A stretch of DNA of 64,000 nucleotides from Calendula officinalis (lineage: Eukaryota > Streptophyta > Magnoliopsida > Asterales > Asteraceae), in the NCBI GenBank assembly GCA_963853835.1, contig OY970833.1, forward strand, positions 19,314,974 to 19,378,973, read 5' to 3'. The notes beneath the pieces were generated by a model. That model had not been told where the DNA came from. It did not search any database and worked only from the letters and a program-made list of their open reading frames with translations. Position numbers and translations under genes: made by a program. Below, piece by piece: positions 34,301-45,367 of the stretch. Each line of letters starts with the position of its first letter. The stretch's first letter is position 1.

Positions 34301-35747
34301 GTAATCAGCAATTAGGATCCTCATGTTTGGAGTTGTTGGGTTAATCGGTATTGTTCACGGGTCAACGGGTTACGGTTCCGGGTCACGGGTTTGGTGGTGC
34401 TGCCCATGAACTAAAAGATATTTGCACCCATGCATTCAACTTGGATCATGCACGTGATATTCTATGTAGTTGAAGTAATCTTAAGTAGGTTATTTGTTTA
34501 CCTATTCTTTAGGATTTATCATGCATATTTTCCTTAAATTCAGGAGTATAGAAGTGGAGAATGTGGCAGTAGTTAGCCATGTTCAAGGGACTAATATTAG
34601 GATAATTTGTTTCTTTTTTCTTATTTAAATGTTGTAAGTTTATGTGTTTTAGTAAGTGAAGTTTATCCAATGTAGTCGTTTAAGGAGTACTACGTTTTTC
34701 ACTACTAAATTCACTTCATTTTACATTTGATTTCCAATAGGAGTTATATCTTCTTCAATGTATTTATGTAGCTTCAATGTTGATTCCTTCATGAATTCCT
34801 GAAAAATTCATCGATGATTCTTCAATCCTTGAAACACTCGATTGCAAATCACGAATCGAGAGTTCTTGTGAATTAACTCTTTGTTCCTACGCTTCATTCC
34901 TCTCCATTACTTGTGCAACTGTAAATCGAACCATACACGACACTTGACTAATAACGACTTAACAACATTATTACACTTTATACCCTTAAGGTATTGTAAT
35001 ATGACTAAATGGTCCTTGTACAATTATAACATGTATCATCATATCACAAAGAATGTGGAGATAAAGGTAACTGATGATGGACATAATGATATTAAATTGC
35101 AGACTTAAAAATGAATTTTCTTTATTTTTTTTGGTTTTAGATCTTACTTAATGTCTTGAAAACCTCATGATCAACTTGGTTATACTCGTGAATTAGGGTA
35201 TGGACATCCAATCAAAATTTATTTTGGAGAGAATTTTCATAACTCATAATAGTAAGTGTAAATTACTAAATTGTCTTGTATTTATTTACCATTATATAGC
35301 TTGCGGTGTTAATGTTTTTTTGTTTCCGTTTAGGTGCTAGATTTGGTACTTGCAATGAAATACAAAACTTTCTGAGTTTATAGAAACAGGTAAACGGGTG
35401 TTTCTGCCCTTTATAACATGGATTATTGCATCATTTTGGTTATTTGCAATTTTGTTATCTTTACTCTCTAGCTGTCTTGTGACTCTCTAACTCCTGTAAC
35501 AAAAAAATCAACCTGCAGAATCAGTTTATAAAATCAAAATTATAACAAAATTTACAAAAGTTTTTGTTGTTAGGTTTGCATCTAGATCCTACTTGAAGTG
35601 TCGGAACTACTTTCTTTTAAACTTGTACTCTCCTTATCGTGTTTTGGGCTTAAATATATCATCAGGCAAGGGAAGTTTATTTTCTAATTGCTAATATTAA
35701 TACAAATTCCTCCCTAAAATCTGTATTTGTATATTGTTCAGATATAT

Positions 35748-35793
<46 letters not shown>

Positions 35794-36057
35794 AATGAAC
35801 AGGTTTACCAACAGATAATGAGGATCACTTTCATGTTTGATAATGTGGCAGTTTACATCATTCGGGTTGCCTACTTGTACACATTCATGTTTGTTAAAGG
35901 TGGCAATTATGGATCATTTACTTACAAATGGGTTAAATTCGGGTTATGTTTATCTTTAATGAGTAAATAACAGAATAGTTAGACGGAAGTGAGTCAAATG
36001 GGTTAAAACATCGCCCAAAGTATGTATCTAGTGCATGAAAGAGGAAAAGCATTCTTG
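34301..36057. other. Non-coding spacer, possible LTR remnant
   Basis: The plus strand at about 34555-34570 has AGTGGAGAATGTGGCAG, which looks like a purine tract followed by an LTR start, but no matching end was found. ORF 34881-35108 shows no family features. GGGTCAACGGGTTACGG-type words occur at about 34350 and 35935. Nothing else could be supported. Confidence 0.4.
35749..35791. repeat. Poly(T) tract, 43 bases
   Basis: Uninterrupted T run; it makes the phenylalanine-rich ORF 35734-35970. It could be the reverse complement of a poly(A) tail of a minus-strand retroposon, but no target duplication was found. Confidence 0.95.
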
Positions 36058-36345
36058 TGAAACCTAAAATGAGCAATTAATCCATAGTTTGATCCATAGA
36101 TGATGATTCTTGAAGAACTTGAAGAAGAAGAAAAGGGTTTTCGAGAGAGAAAGTAGAGAGAAGGAGGAGAGAACAATTGCAAGAGATGATTTGATTAATG
36201 AGCAAAAGTTACAATTAGTGATTTACAATGAGCCTTTTATACCTTAGCACTAATTGTCTAGATTAATCCTAATTGCTGGTTAACACATATACAATGTGTC
36301 AAAACTAGTCCCTAGACTATTGGTTACAACAAATATGACCCAACA
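36058..36345 (-). repeat. Sire-B 3' LTR
   Basis: About 288 bp, TGAAACCTAA...GACCCAACA, followed by ATCTACCCTTTG, the (mutated) polypurine tract of the minus-strand element. The outer end is uncertain by two bases (TGTGAAAC or TGAAAC). Confidence 0.75.
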
Positions 36346-37167
36346 ATCTACCCTTTGTAACAATTGTATGGGAAGCGTGTCTTCGAAGTCTTTATCTTGA
36401 GCAAAAGTTGAACCTTGTAGATTTTACGTTTATATAATTACGTATCAGGATCGGCTTGAGCATTCTTTGGATGTGAAGATGAATACTTCATGTGGCTTTT
36501 CAACCAATAAGAAGTATTTTGAAGACTTTTATTTTATTTGAAGATACATATTGATCGACTAAAAATAAGACCCATATTAATAGAGAGTTTAGCAGCGGAA
36601 GTCTTTTCTTGATCTTTGTGGCTTTATGTCGATCTGTTGTTTTTGATAATTGTTGTTGGGGTAAAATGTTGATAAAGTTAATGCTTCCCCTCAAACAAAC
36701 AATTATTTCTTCACGAGAGTTGGATTAAACGTTTTGATATTTACTCCCCGGTGAACGAATAACCTAATATCTTCGTTAGATCTTTGGTTTCTTGTTTACT
36801 CCCCCTTAACTGGTGCATATACCTTATTAATGTGGAGTAAACTGGGCTAACGTATCGATAATCTCCATAATATTGTAAGAATCTCCTAAATTTGTTCCCG
36901 CATATTAAGCTTTAGAAGAATTTTTCTCTGAAAGTATCAATTCTTTATAAAAAGAATTTCTAAAATGTATCTTCTCCCCCTCATGATAAATAAGATCTAT
37001 CTGATTCATCATGTATAATGTGAAGTTCTACGAGTTGGAATTTAGGAATAATCTTCGATTTAAGGAATTGAATATGACAAAGCCAATTGATAAAAATATG
37101 TTGAATAATGATATATTCATTTTTTGAATTAATCAATATATAACACATTTTATCATTTAAACCCAGA

Positions 37168-37465
37168 CCGTTGTTGATAATGTAGGAATACGGTCTATTG
37201 TTTTATTGTTTAATTCCTTGACCGTTGTTGGTGACGTAAAAGAACGGTCCTATTGTTTATCATTTGATTTTTGACCGTTGTTGATAAGGTTACAGTACGG
37301 TCATCAAATTTATCATTTGACTTATTTAACATAGTTGGTAGTGTAGGAATACGGTCTAATCTTCTTGTCGTTTAATTCTTCTTGACCGTTGATGACATGA
37401 AAGTACGATCTTGTAATTTTCATTTGATTCTCAGACCGTTGTTGACAATGTTGGAGTACAGTCAT
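37168..37465. repeat. Six GACCGT...ACGGTC hairpin repeats (Sire-B)
   Basis: Copies begin near 37168, 37220, 37273, 37328, 37384 and 37434, each about 30 bases long with GACCGTTG(T/A)TG at one end and ACGGTC or a one-base variant at the other. The fourth has lost its first arm. Confidence 0.85.
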
Positions 37466-38760
37466 CAAATCCTTGCACCATATTCAATCAGGGTAACCCG
37501 GGATCACATAGATTGCCCATTATCACGACAGTTCCAGAAACTGTGTGACCAACGTTCAGTGTTAGCTTTGATGTTAGCATCGGTAGGATTTCCATTCAAT
37601 CATCGTGGAATACCAATATTTTTTTTTGGTATCACTATGAATGTTCTGGCAATATCACAAATATATGCTTGATAGAATGTCTGTCTCCTAAAACTGTTAA
37701 TTTCGGTTCTAGACTCAATTCATGGACAAACGAAGGCGAGGACTGGAGAGGTGTCTTATTTTTCAATATCAACAATCTCCAAATGAGATGTCGATAGCAT
37801 ATATGCTTATCTTCGTGTTTTTGAAACAAGTACTTTTTGTACTTGAGTGGCTGGAGGGGTTGTGCATTGCATCACTGGGTGCATGATGTCTTTTTCAATA
37901 TCAGAGAGCAACATATGCAATCTGATAGAAATGTGGCTACCCGGCTTTTTGTTCGGTTTAGTAAGGGTTTTTCATTTTCTTTAACCATGTCACACCCTCC
38001 TCACTTAAGCTCACTTTTCCAGTTTTCGACTACACCCTCGTTTCATTTCACCATGTGTTTAGCTGATTTGCACCTCATACTTCATTCCCCCTCTCAAATT
38101 TTACCTCTTCGCACCCAAATCAAGATCCCGTGATACTTGATTCTGCTCACCTTGACCTATGGACCCTCACACTATGTCCTATATAGTAGGTGGCTCCTGG
38201 GGAAGATCATGCTGGTTTTAGCAGATCATAGGAGTTATTTGAGAGTGAACTATAACGCTCATGTGCAATTTAGTCAGCTTTTTATCCATCAGAATTTTTG
38301 GTGATTCCGGTATAAGTTTTTGCTATTTGATGGATGATGTTAAAGCACAGCAACTTGATCATTTTAGGTAACACCGGACTCACATAGAGTATCGGTTAGC
38401 ACACCGTATGAATCGGTAGTCGTTTTCACAAACGTTGATCCAAATGTGTGACCTGCGTATAGAGTTGGCGTGATTTTAGCTCTAGCAGGATTTCCACTCG
38501 ATTCTCGAGAAAAATCAGATTGTGATGCCTCTACTAGTGTTTCGATGGATGCACGGAGATCCATTTTTGTAGTGCATGTGTCCAAAATTGGAAATTTTTT
38601 AGGGTGAGTACTAGACACACTGTGCATACAAATGAGATTTAACCCGGGGCAGGAGGTTAATATTTTTCAATACCGACATACTCCAAATGAGCCGTCGGTA
38701 GACTTTGTGCTAAGTCCCCTGATGAAATGAAACAAACTCCTGTTGCGAGGAATTCGAGTG

Positions 38761-39098
38761 TGTTAGGATCAAATATGTTGTATCAAATAGTATAGGGACT
38801 AGTTGTGTAACATTGTCTAAATGATAAACTAGTCTTAGGCTCAGTTAATGCTTAATTAAGCATGTTTAGAAGGGAGGTATAAATATCTTTCATGTTGACT
38901 TAATGTGTAAGCTTTATCATTTAGACAATGTCTAAATGTGAAGAAAGCTTACACATTAAGTCAACATGAAAGGTATTTATACCTCCCTTCTAAACATGCT
39001 TAATTAAGCACTAACTAAGCCTAAGACTAGTTTATCATTTAGACAATGTTACACAACTAGTCCCTATACTATTTGATACAACATATTTGATCCTAACA
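38761..39098 (-). repeat. Sire-C 3' LTR replaced by a near-perfect palindrome
   Basis: Bases 38761-38915 are the reverse complement of 38944-39098 (155-base arms with about four mismatches) around a 28-base centre. The right arm is the normal inner half of the LTR and continues to the polypurine tract at 39099; the outer half of the LTR, as seen at 49428-49575, is absent and an inverted copy of the inner half stands in its place. Confidence 0.9.
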
Positions 39099-39112
39099 AT
39101 CTCCCCCTTTGT
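39099..39112 (-). promoter_or_regulatory. Sire-C polypurine tract
   Basis: Minus strand ACAAAGGGGGAGAT immediately before the 3' LTR. Confidence 0.85.
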
Positions 39113-41720
39113 ATCAATAGTTTGAATTAGCCTGTTCTTGAAATCTTCTTCTCTAGCAAAGTCTGAGACTGAATTATCCGTTGAATAGTTTTGATGTCGT
39201 ATCAGCTTCAGCTTTTGATTGAACAGTGAAAAATAATACTTTTTATTGACTTTTCAACCAATATAAAGTATCTGAGAAGATTTCATGAATTGTTGACTTA
39301 ATATGTCTTTATCATTATCCAATCTCCCTCTTATTGAGCTTTAGCACTTCATCCCAGTCTTCCTTCTTCAATTTCTTCTTTTGGTCCGTTACCAAATTCG
39401 TTTATGCTCAGATGTGCTCCAAACTGTTTTGCTCTTCAATGTTTACATCTGATTAGCTTAAGAAGAAATTGAGATTTCAAACACTCAACGAAAATATTTT
39501 TGTTTCGTTGAATCTGTCGGTGTAAGGAAGTCCTAAAACTGGTTTCCTAAGGATTTGAAAATTCTGGATATGGAATATCAGTTTGGTAAGGATTTGTCTG
39601 GAATTTTCAAATATTGGAGATTTTGTGATAGAGGTTTTTGTGAGAATTGGATAGTGATGTTTTGGATTCTGAAATGAATGATTTGTAAGTTTAAGTTTTT
39701 CGATGTGTGTGTTTGTTTTGGTATTTAATGATTTGTACAGTTAAGTCTTGAATACATATGAATGTTTTGTATGTATTTGTACGGTTAAGATTTGAATTTG
39801 AATGGTTGAGGTTTTGGAGAGAGATTTCTTTAGATGAATCGGTTTGTTCTTCTTCTTCACTTGATTTTCTGTTTAATATATTGATTCTCATTTTCTGTTT
39901 CTCTTAGTCACATGATATTAACAATTTCTGATTTTGCATTTGGTTTGAGTACATAAGTTCTGAATTTTCTTCTTTGATGAGATGTTTATGGTTCTTTTTG
40001 ATGTTGTTCAGATATTAATCCGATACTTGAACTATTTCTTGCTCTTTTTCTCCCCCTCATGAGGATCATGACCAGGGTCCTCATGATAAAGCTGAATAGT
40101 TGCGTTTTTGGAAACGAAGAGATGAATTGTGTGTCGATGTAAATCAAGAGCCAAGATCGGAAGGAGAACCAGAAACATGTAGTACTCATGAAGTAACCAC
40201 TAAAAAAAATTGATTTGATCTAAAAATATTTGAGAAAAATATTTGAAAATGAAGAATAGCATTGTCAATAATCACGTGAAGTCATAAACAGATGCAATCT
40301 TTACTAAAAAACTTCAGTAAAGATATCGTTTACGGATATGACAAACACGATGATTAGAGACAATGTTAATCAAATATTTGAAATTTAAAATAGATCAATT
40401 TGTTTGGTTATAGCAAAGATCAGTGAAGTATACCACTTACAAAGATGCAATCTTCTCTGAACGTGTGCAGAGAAGAGATCGACGGATATACAAAGATCAA
40501 TGACATAACAATGTGCATTCAAAACGATTTTGAGTGTGTGAGAACTGGAGAAAGTCAGAATTGAATCTGAGCATTTTAGAGAAGATGAAAAATGATTTCT
40601 CCATTGATCTTTTAAGAATGAAAATCGTTTGAAAAAAAATAGTAAGAACAATCAATCCAAGATGGTGTTAAAAACAGATGCAATCAGTACTGAATGAAAT
40701 CAGTAAAGAGATCGACGAATTTAACAGCAAATTGTGTTGAGTGTTGCAAACAAGTCATTTAAAAATGAAAAACATTATGTGCAAAATCAGAATTTTGAAA
40801 AAGTGAGCCACAACGCAAGAGACGAAAAATTTGTCATAAACAGATGCAATCTTTACTAATCGAGACTAGTAAAGAGATCGTTTACGAATATGACAAAAAT
40901 TTATATCCTACGTTGTGAACACATCATTGTGAGCACAAAGTGAGTTAAAATTTTTTGGAGTGTTGATCATCACAGATTAATAAAGAATTTATGAGATTGT
41001 GATGCCAACATCTTATTATGAGTAAGAGAAAATGTTTGTAATTCAGTAACGATTTGAAAAATGATAATTGTATTTGAAAGGAGAAAAATTTGATTTACAG
41101 TTGAAGAATTTTGACAATGAAGGAACACAAAGGTAACAATGAGAAATAATAAAATTTGCAATAAACAGATGCAATTAGTACCAACCTAGACTGGTAAAGA
41201 GATCGTTTACGAATATTGCAAAAGCTAAAACTCAACATTGATAACCTTGTGTGATTGTAAATCTGTAAGAGGTTGAAAAACTGTTTGAGGTAAAAAAAAA
41301 TTATTATCAAGATAAAATAAGAAAATTTGTAATAAACAGATGCAATTAGTACCAATTGAGATTGACAATGAGATCGTTTACGGATATTACAAAAATTGAT
41401 ACTCCATATTGATAATGCAAAAAAAAAAATTGAAAGGAGCATTGAAACAGTATTTAGCGATTAAAAAAAAAGGATGCTCCCCCTCGACAGATGAATTTCA
41501 AAAAATCATAAAGCAGTTATGCGCCCCATTGACAAAAGAATGTCTATTTTCTCCCCCTTGACAAGTGAATATAAAAATCCCCCCCCCCCCCCCAACCAAT
41601 TAAGTCATTTAAGAACGGGTTTCAAGCAGATGTACTTGAAAGCCATTTTATTATTTATTAAAAAAAATTTGAAAAACAAAAACAATAAAATAAAATAAAA
41701 AAATAAAGCAGTAAAACAGT
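39113..41720 (-). other. Sire-C 3' non-coding region
   Basis: 2.6 kb between the RNase H stop and the polypurine tract. No gene: ORFs such as 39691-39891, 39986-40189, 40385-40651 and 41095-41442 show no family features. It contains six hairpin modules (40285-41380) and a poly(C) tract at 41579-41593. Long 3' untranslated regions with repeated palindromes are a known trait of Sireviruses. Confidence 0.75.
40285..41380. repeat. Cluster of six TAAAC...GTTTA hairpin modules
   Basis: Copies at 40285-40332, 40444-40480, about 40673-40724, 40837-40884, 41162-41209 and 41333-41380. All keep AGATGCAAT and GAGATCG around a variable stem. In 40444-40480 the usual stem TCTTTACTA/TAGTAAAGA is replaced by TCTTCTCTG/CAGAGAAGA, still fully paired. 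The last two have weaker stems. Confidence 0.85.
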
Positions 41721-43500
41721 TTAAGTTTTGAGATTTAGCATACCAAGCTTAGACACAAGAAAGTTAAAACGTTTTTCGTCTAAAGCCTTGGTAAACAAAT
41801 CAGCTAATTGAAAATCGGTTGAAACGAAGTACAATTCCACATTACCTTGTTCGACGTGATCTTTGATAAAGTGATAGCGAAGATCAATATGTTTAGTTTT
41901 GGAATGTTGAACCGGATTGCATGAAATTGCAATTGCACTTCATGAATCACAATATAAAGGAATACAGGTGTATAAAAAGCCATAATCTTTCAACTGTGAT
42001 TGCATCCAAATTACCTGGGATAAGCAGCTTGCAACAGCAACATATTCTGCCTCGGCAGTTGAAAGAGAAACACAATTTTGCTTCCGAGAAGACCAGCTTA
42101 CCAATTTATCTCCCAGAAATTGGACACTTCCAGATGTACTCTTTCGATCAAGCATACAACCAGCATGATCGGCATCAGAAAAAGCAGACAAATCAAACGA
42201 AGTTTCTTTAGGATACCACAGACCAAGATCTCGAGTACCCTTCAGATAACGAAATATACGTTTGACTACTTGAAGATGTGATTCTTTAGGAGCAGCCTGA
42301 TACCGAGCATATATGCAAGTAGAAAACATAATATCCGGTCGACTCGAGGTTAGATATAACAATGAACCTATCATCCCACGATAATTTGTGGTATCAACAA
42401 GTTTGCCATCAGGATCAGCATGCAATTTAGAACCAAGTGACATCGGTGTTGAAATCGGTTTCGAATCATCCATTAGATATTTTTTCAGTAAATCAGTGAT
42501 GTATTTGGATTGATTAATGAAGATCCCGGTAGGTAATTGGTGAACTTGAAGACCGAGAAAGAAGTTCATCTCCCCCATCATGCTCATTTCGAAACGTTTG
42601 ACCATAAGATCCGAAAACTTTTACAGTATTTGGGATTCGTAGAACCAAAAATGATATCGTCGACATAAATCTGAATAAGCACAATATCCTCCCCTTGTCT
42701 CTTGATGAATAGAGTTGTATCAACTTTTCCTTTTGAGAAACCAGAGTCAAATAAGAATTTTGAAAGGACATCATACCACGCACGAGGAGCTTGTTTTAAC
42801 CCATATAATGCTTTGTCGAGAATATACACATGATCAGGAAAACTGGGATCTACGAAGCCTTCGGGTTGATGAATAAAAACTTCTTCATTTAGAATGCCAT
42901 TTAAAAATGCAGTTTTTACATCCATTTGATAGATTGTAAAATTCTTATGTGCTGCATACGACAAAAATATACGAATGGCTTCTATTCGTGCAACCGGAGC
43001 AAACGTTTCTTCAAAGTCAATGCCCTCCTGTTGAGCATACCCTTTCGCAACTAAATGTGCTTTATTACAAATAACAATCCCATTTTCATCCTTTTTATTC
43101 TTGAAAATCCACTTAGTACCAATTACAGATTTCCCGGGTGGTTTTGGAACTAGACGCCAAACTTTTAAGCGTTCAAATTGATTTATTTCTTCTTGCATAG
43201 CAAGAATCCAGTCGGGGTCTGATAAAGCTTCACTGACTTTCTTAGGTTCATCTGAGCTTAGAAAAGAAGAGAATTGACATTCATCGGCAGTGGCTTTACG
43301 AGTTTGAACAGAAGATGCAGGATTACCAATTATTTGATGAAGAGGATGATCTTTTGTCCATTTAAGAGAATGCGGAAGTGGTAGTTGACCCGGATTAATA
43401 TTTGACGTATCAGTGAATTCTGGATGTGGGATAATTGCAGTTTGAGTGTTAGATGTAAACGATGGTGGATCAACACGTGTAACATTAATTTGGAAAAATC
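41721..43500 (-). pseudogene. Sire-C reverse transcriptase and RNase H
   Basis: Frame-broken copia RT-RH. 43198-42584 reads LVPKPPGKSVIGTKWIFKNK, then YAQQEGIDFEETFAPVARIE, QMDVKTAFLNG, ALYGLKQAPRAWYD and IQIYVDDIIFGS, which includes the catalytic YVDD. A frameshift near 42595 leads to 42605-41940: FEMSMMGEMNFFLGLQV, MIGSLLYLTSSRPDI, SDADHAGCMLDRKSTSG and VSLSTAEAEYVA of RNase H. An in-frame TGA at 41940 interrupts the tail, which ends near SKLGMLNLKT and TAA at 41721. The catalytic residues of RT look intact; the breaks alone disable it. Confidence 0.93.
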
Positions 43501-44007
43501 AATCACCAAAGGTTGAACTTGAGCTTGAGCTAAAGATGAGTCCGATGTATTAGCAGCTTGAGCAGGAGTTGAGGGAATATCAGGTAATGATTGGTTGTCC
43601 AATGATTTAGAAGAATCTGAATGAGTTAAGATTGTATTGTGAGCACTGGAAGTAGAATCAGTGGAGCTTGAGGTTTGTATTTCAGGTACAGTAATAGATT
43701 GAACATCGGCCACTGATGGAATTTGATCGTCAGTTTTCTCTACTGATGTGTGCCTAATGTTATGATAATCATCATAAAAATGTTCAAATAAAATCTCAAG
43801 ATCATTGACCGACGTTGAAGGAGATGGTGAAGGTATCGGAACTTCAATATCCGTCGTCAGTGAATCCAAAGGAAAAGTCTCATCAAAAGAAACATTTACA
43901 CTTTCTCGTATCGTGCGATTTGACCGATTATATACTCGATAGGATGCGGATTCACGTGAGTACCCTACAAACGTCCCTTCATCTGCTTTAGCTTCAAATT
44001 TATTCAA
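43330..44007 (-). pseudogene. Sire-C integrase C-terminal region
   Basis: Starts in FEAKADEGTFVGYSRESASY, the conserved GYS block after the copia integrase core, then a long serine- and threonine-rich variable spacer as in Sirevirus-like elements. A frameshift near 43490 separates it from RT and another near 44010 from the core. Confidence 0.85.
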
Positions 44008-45135
44008 TTTGTCCTTATCATTAAGAATGAAGCAACGACTCCCAAAAATATGAAAAATTTAACATTTGGAATTCGTTTATTAATGAGTTTGTATGGAGTC
44101 TTGTTGTAGGTTTTGTTGATGATCGAACGGTTTTGTGTGAAGCAGGCCATACTAACAGCTTCAGCCCAAAGAGATAATGGGAGTTTAGAAAATGAAAGCA
44201 TGGTACGAGCAGCTTCAACTAAGGTACGATTTCTTCGTTCAACAACCCCATTTTGTTGAGGTGTACGGGCAGCGAAATATTGATGGGTTATACCAACTGA
44301 TGTTAGAAAAGAATCTAAAGTTTGATTTTTAAATTCAGTCCCATTATCAGTGCGAATGGTGTGAACTTTTAAATCCAAATTTGTTTGAGTTTTCTTGATG
44401 AAGGCGATAATGATATCGGCTGCTTCATCTTTGGTACCTAAGAAATGAACCCATGTGTAGCGAGAATAATCATCAACAATAACCAAGACATAACGTTTAC
44501 CACCTAGAGATTGAACGCTCATGGGACCACATAAGTCCATATGAAGTAATTCAAGCGGTTTTGAAGTACTTTGAACTGGTTTAGACTTATGAGTCTTTTT
44601 AGTCGTTTTGCCCATTTCGCAAGATGAACAGAGATGATTTTTATCAAACGAAACATCTGGAAGACCAGATACATGGCCACCTTTGACTAATTTGTTAATC
44701 GATTTGAAATTTAGGTGTGATAGACGGCGATGCCATAGCCATGACTCATTTGATGTTGCTTTGGAAATTAGACACACTTCCTCCAGTGGAACCACATCAT
44801 TTAAATTGGTAGTAAATAGATTTGTGTCACGGGAGCCAGTAAGAAGTTCTTTCCCCGCATAAGTGCGAACCACACATTTCTTTGTGCGAAAATTAACTTC
44901 TAATGTTTTATCACAGAACTGACCAATACTGAAAAGATTGTGTGCAAGATCTTCAACATAAGCCACATTTCGAATGACTAAATGGTGACGAATGATATCG
45001 CCAATACCCATGATGGCAGCTAGATGATCATTTCCAAACCGAACAGTTCCCAAATATTTGTCTCTATAATTCGTTAACAAGTTCTTGTTTCCGGTCATGT
45101 GTCGTGTACAACCAAAATCAAGATACCATACATTC
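44004..45135 (-). pseudogene. Sire-C protease start and integrase core
   Basis: Codons from about 45130 read WYLDFGCTRHMTG: the copia aspartic protease motif, but with DFG in place of D-(S/T)-G. The integrase zinc domain follows: WLWHRRLSHLNF, then CSSCEMGK (H-H-C-C). The core has D in LLHMDLCGPMS, D in IRTDNGTEFKN, and E in TPQQNGVVERRNRT, so the DDE triad is complete. It ends by frameshift near 44040. The frame upstream is closed by a TAG just before the protease motif. Confidence 0.92.
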
Positions 45136-45367
45136 TATATAAAACAATTAAAACAAAAGGTACCCAATCAGATATGGGTCCTAAACAATTAGTAAACAAT
45201 GTTTTATGAAGAATGATTGAAACAATATGAATTTAAAGAGTTTGAGAACTGCAATGAGGCAGTTCTATTTTTGGTATTTTTATAATCCATTGGAAGGATT
45301 GTTCAGGGGAATGTAGAATCCAATTTGATTTTTCATTTTGAATCCATTTGTATTTAACAAACGTGGA

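Noticed and set aside
35734..35970. ORF of 78 codons with poly-Phe
   Set aside because: Created by the 43-base T run.
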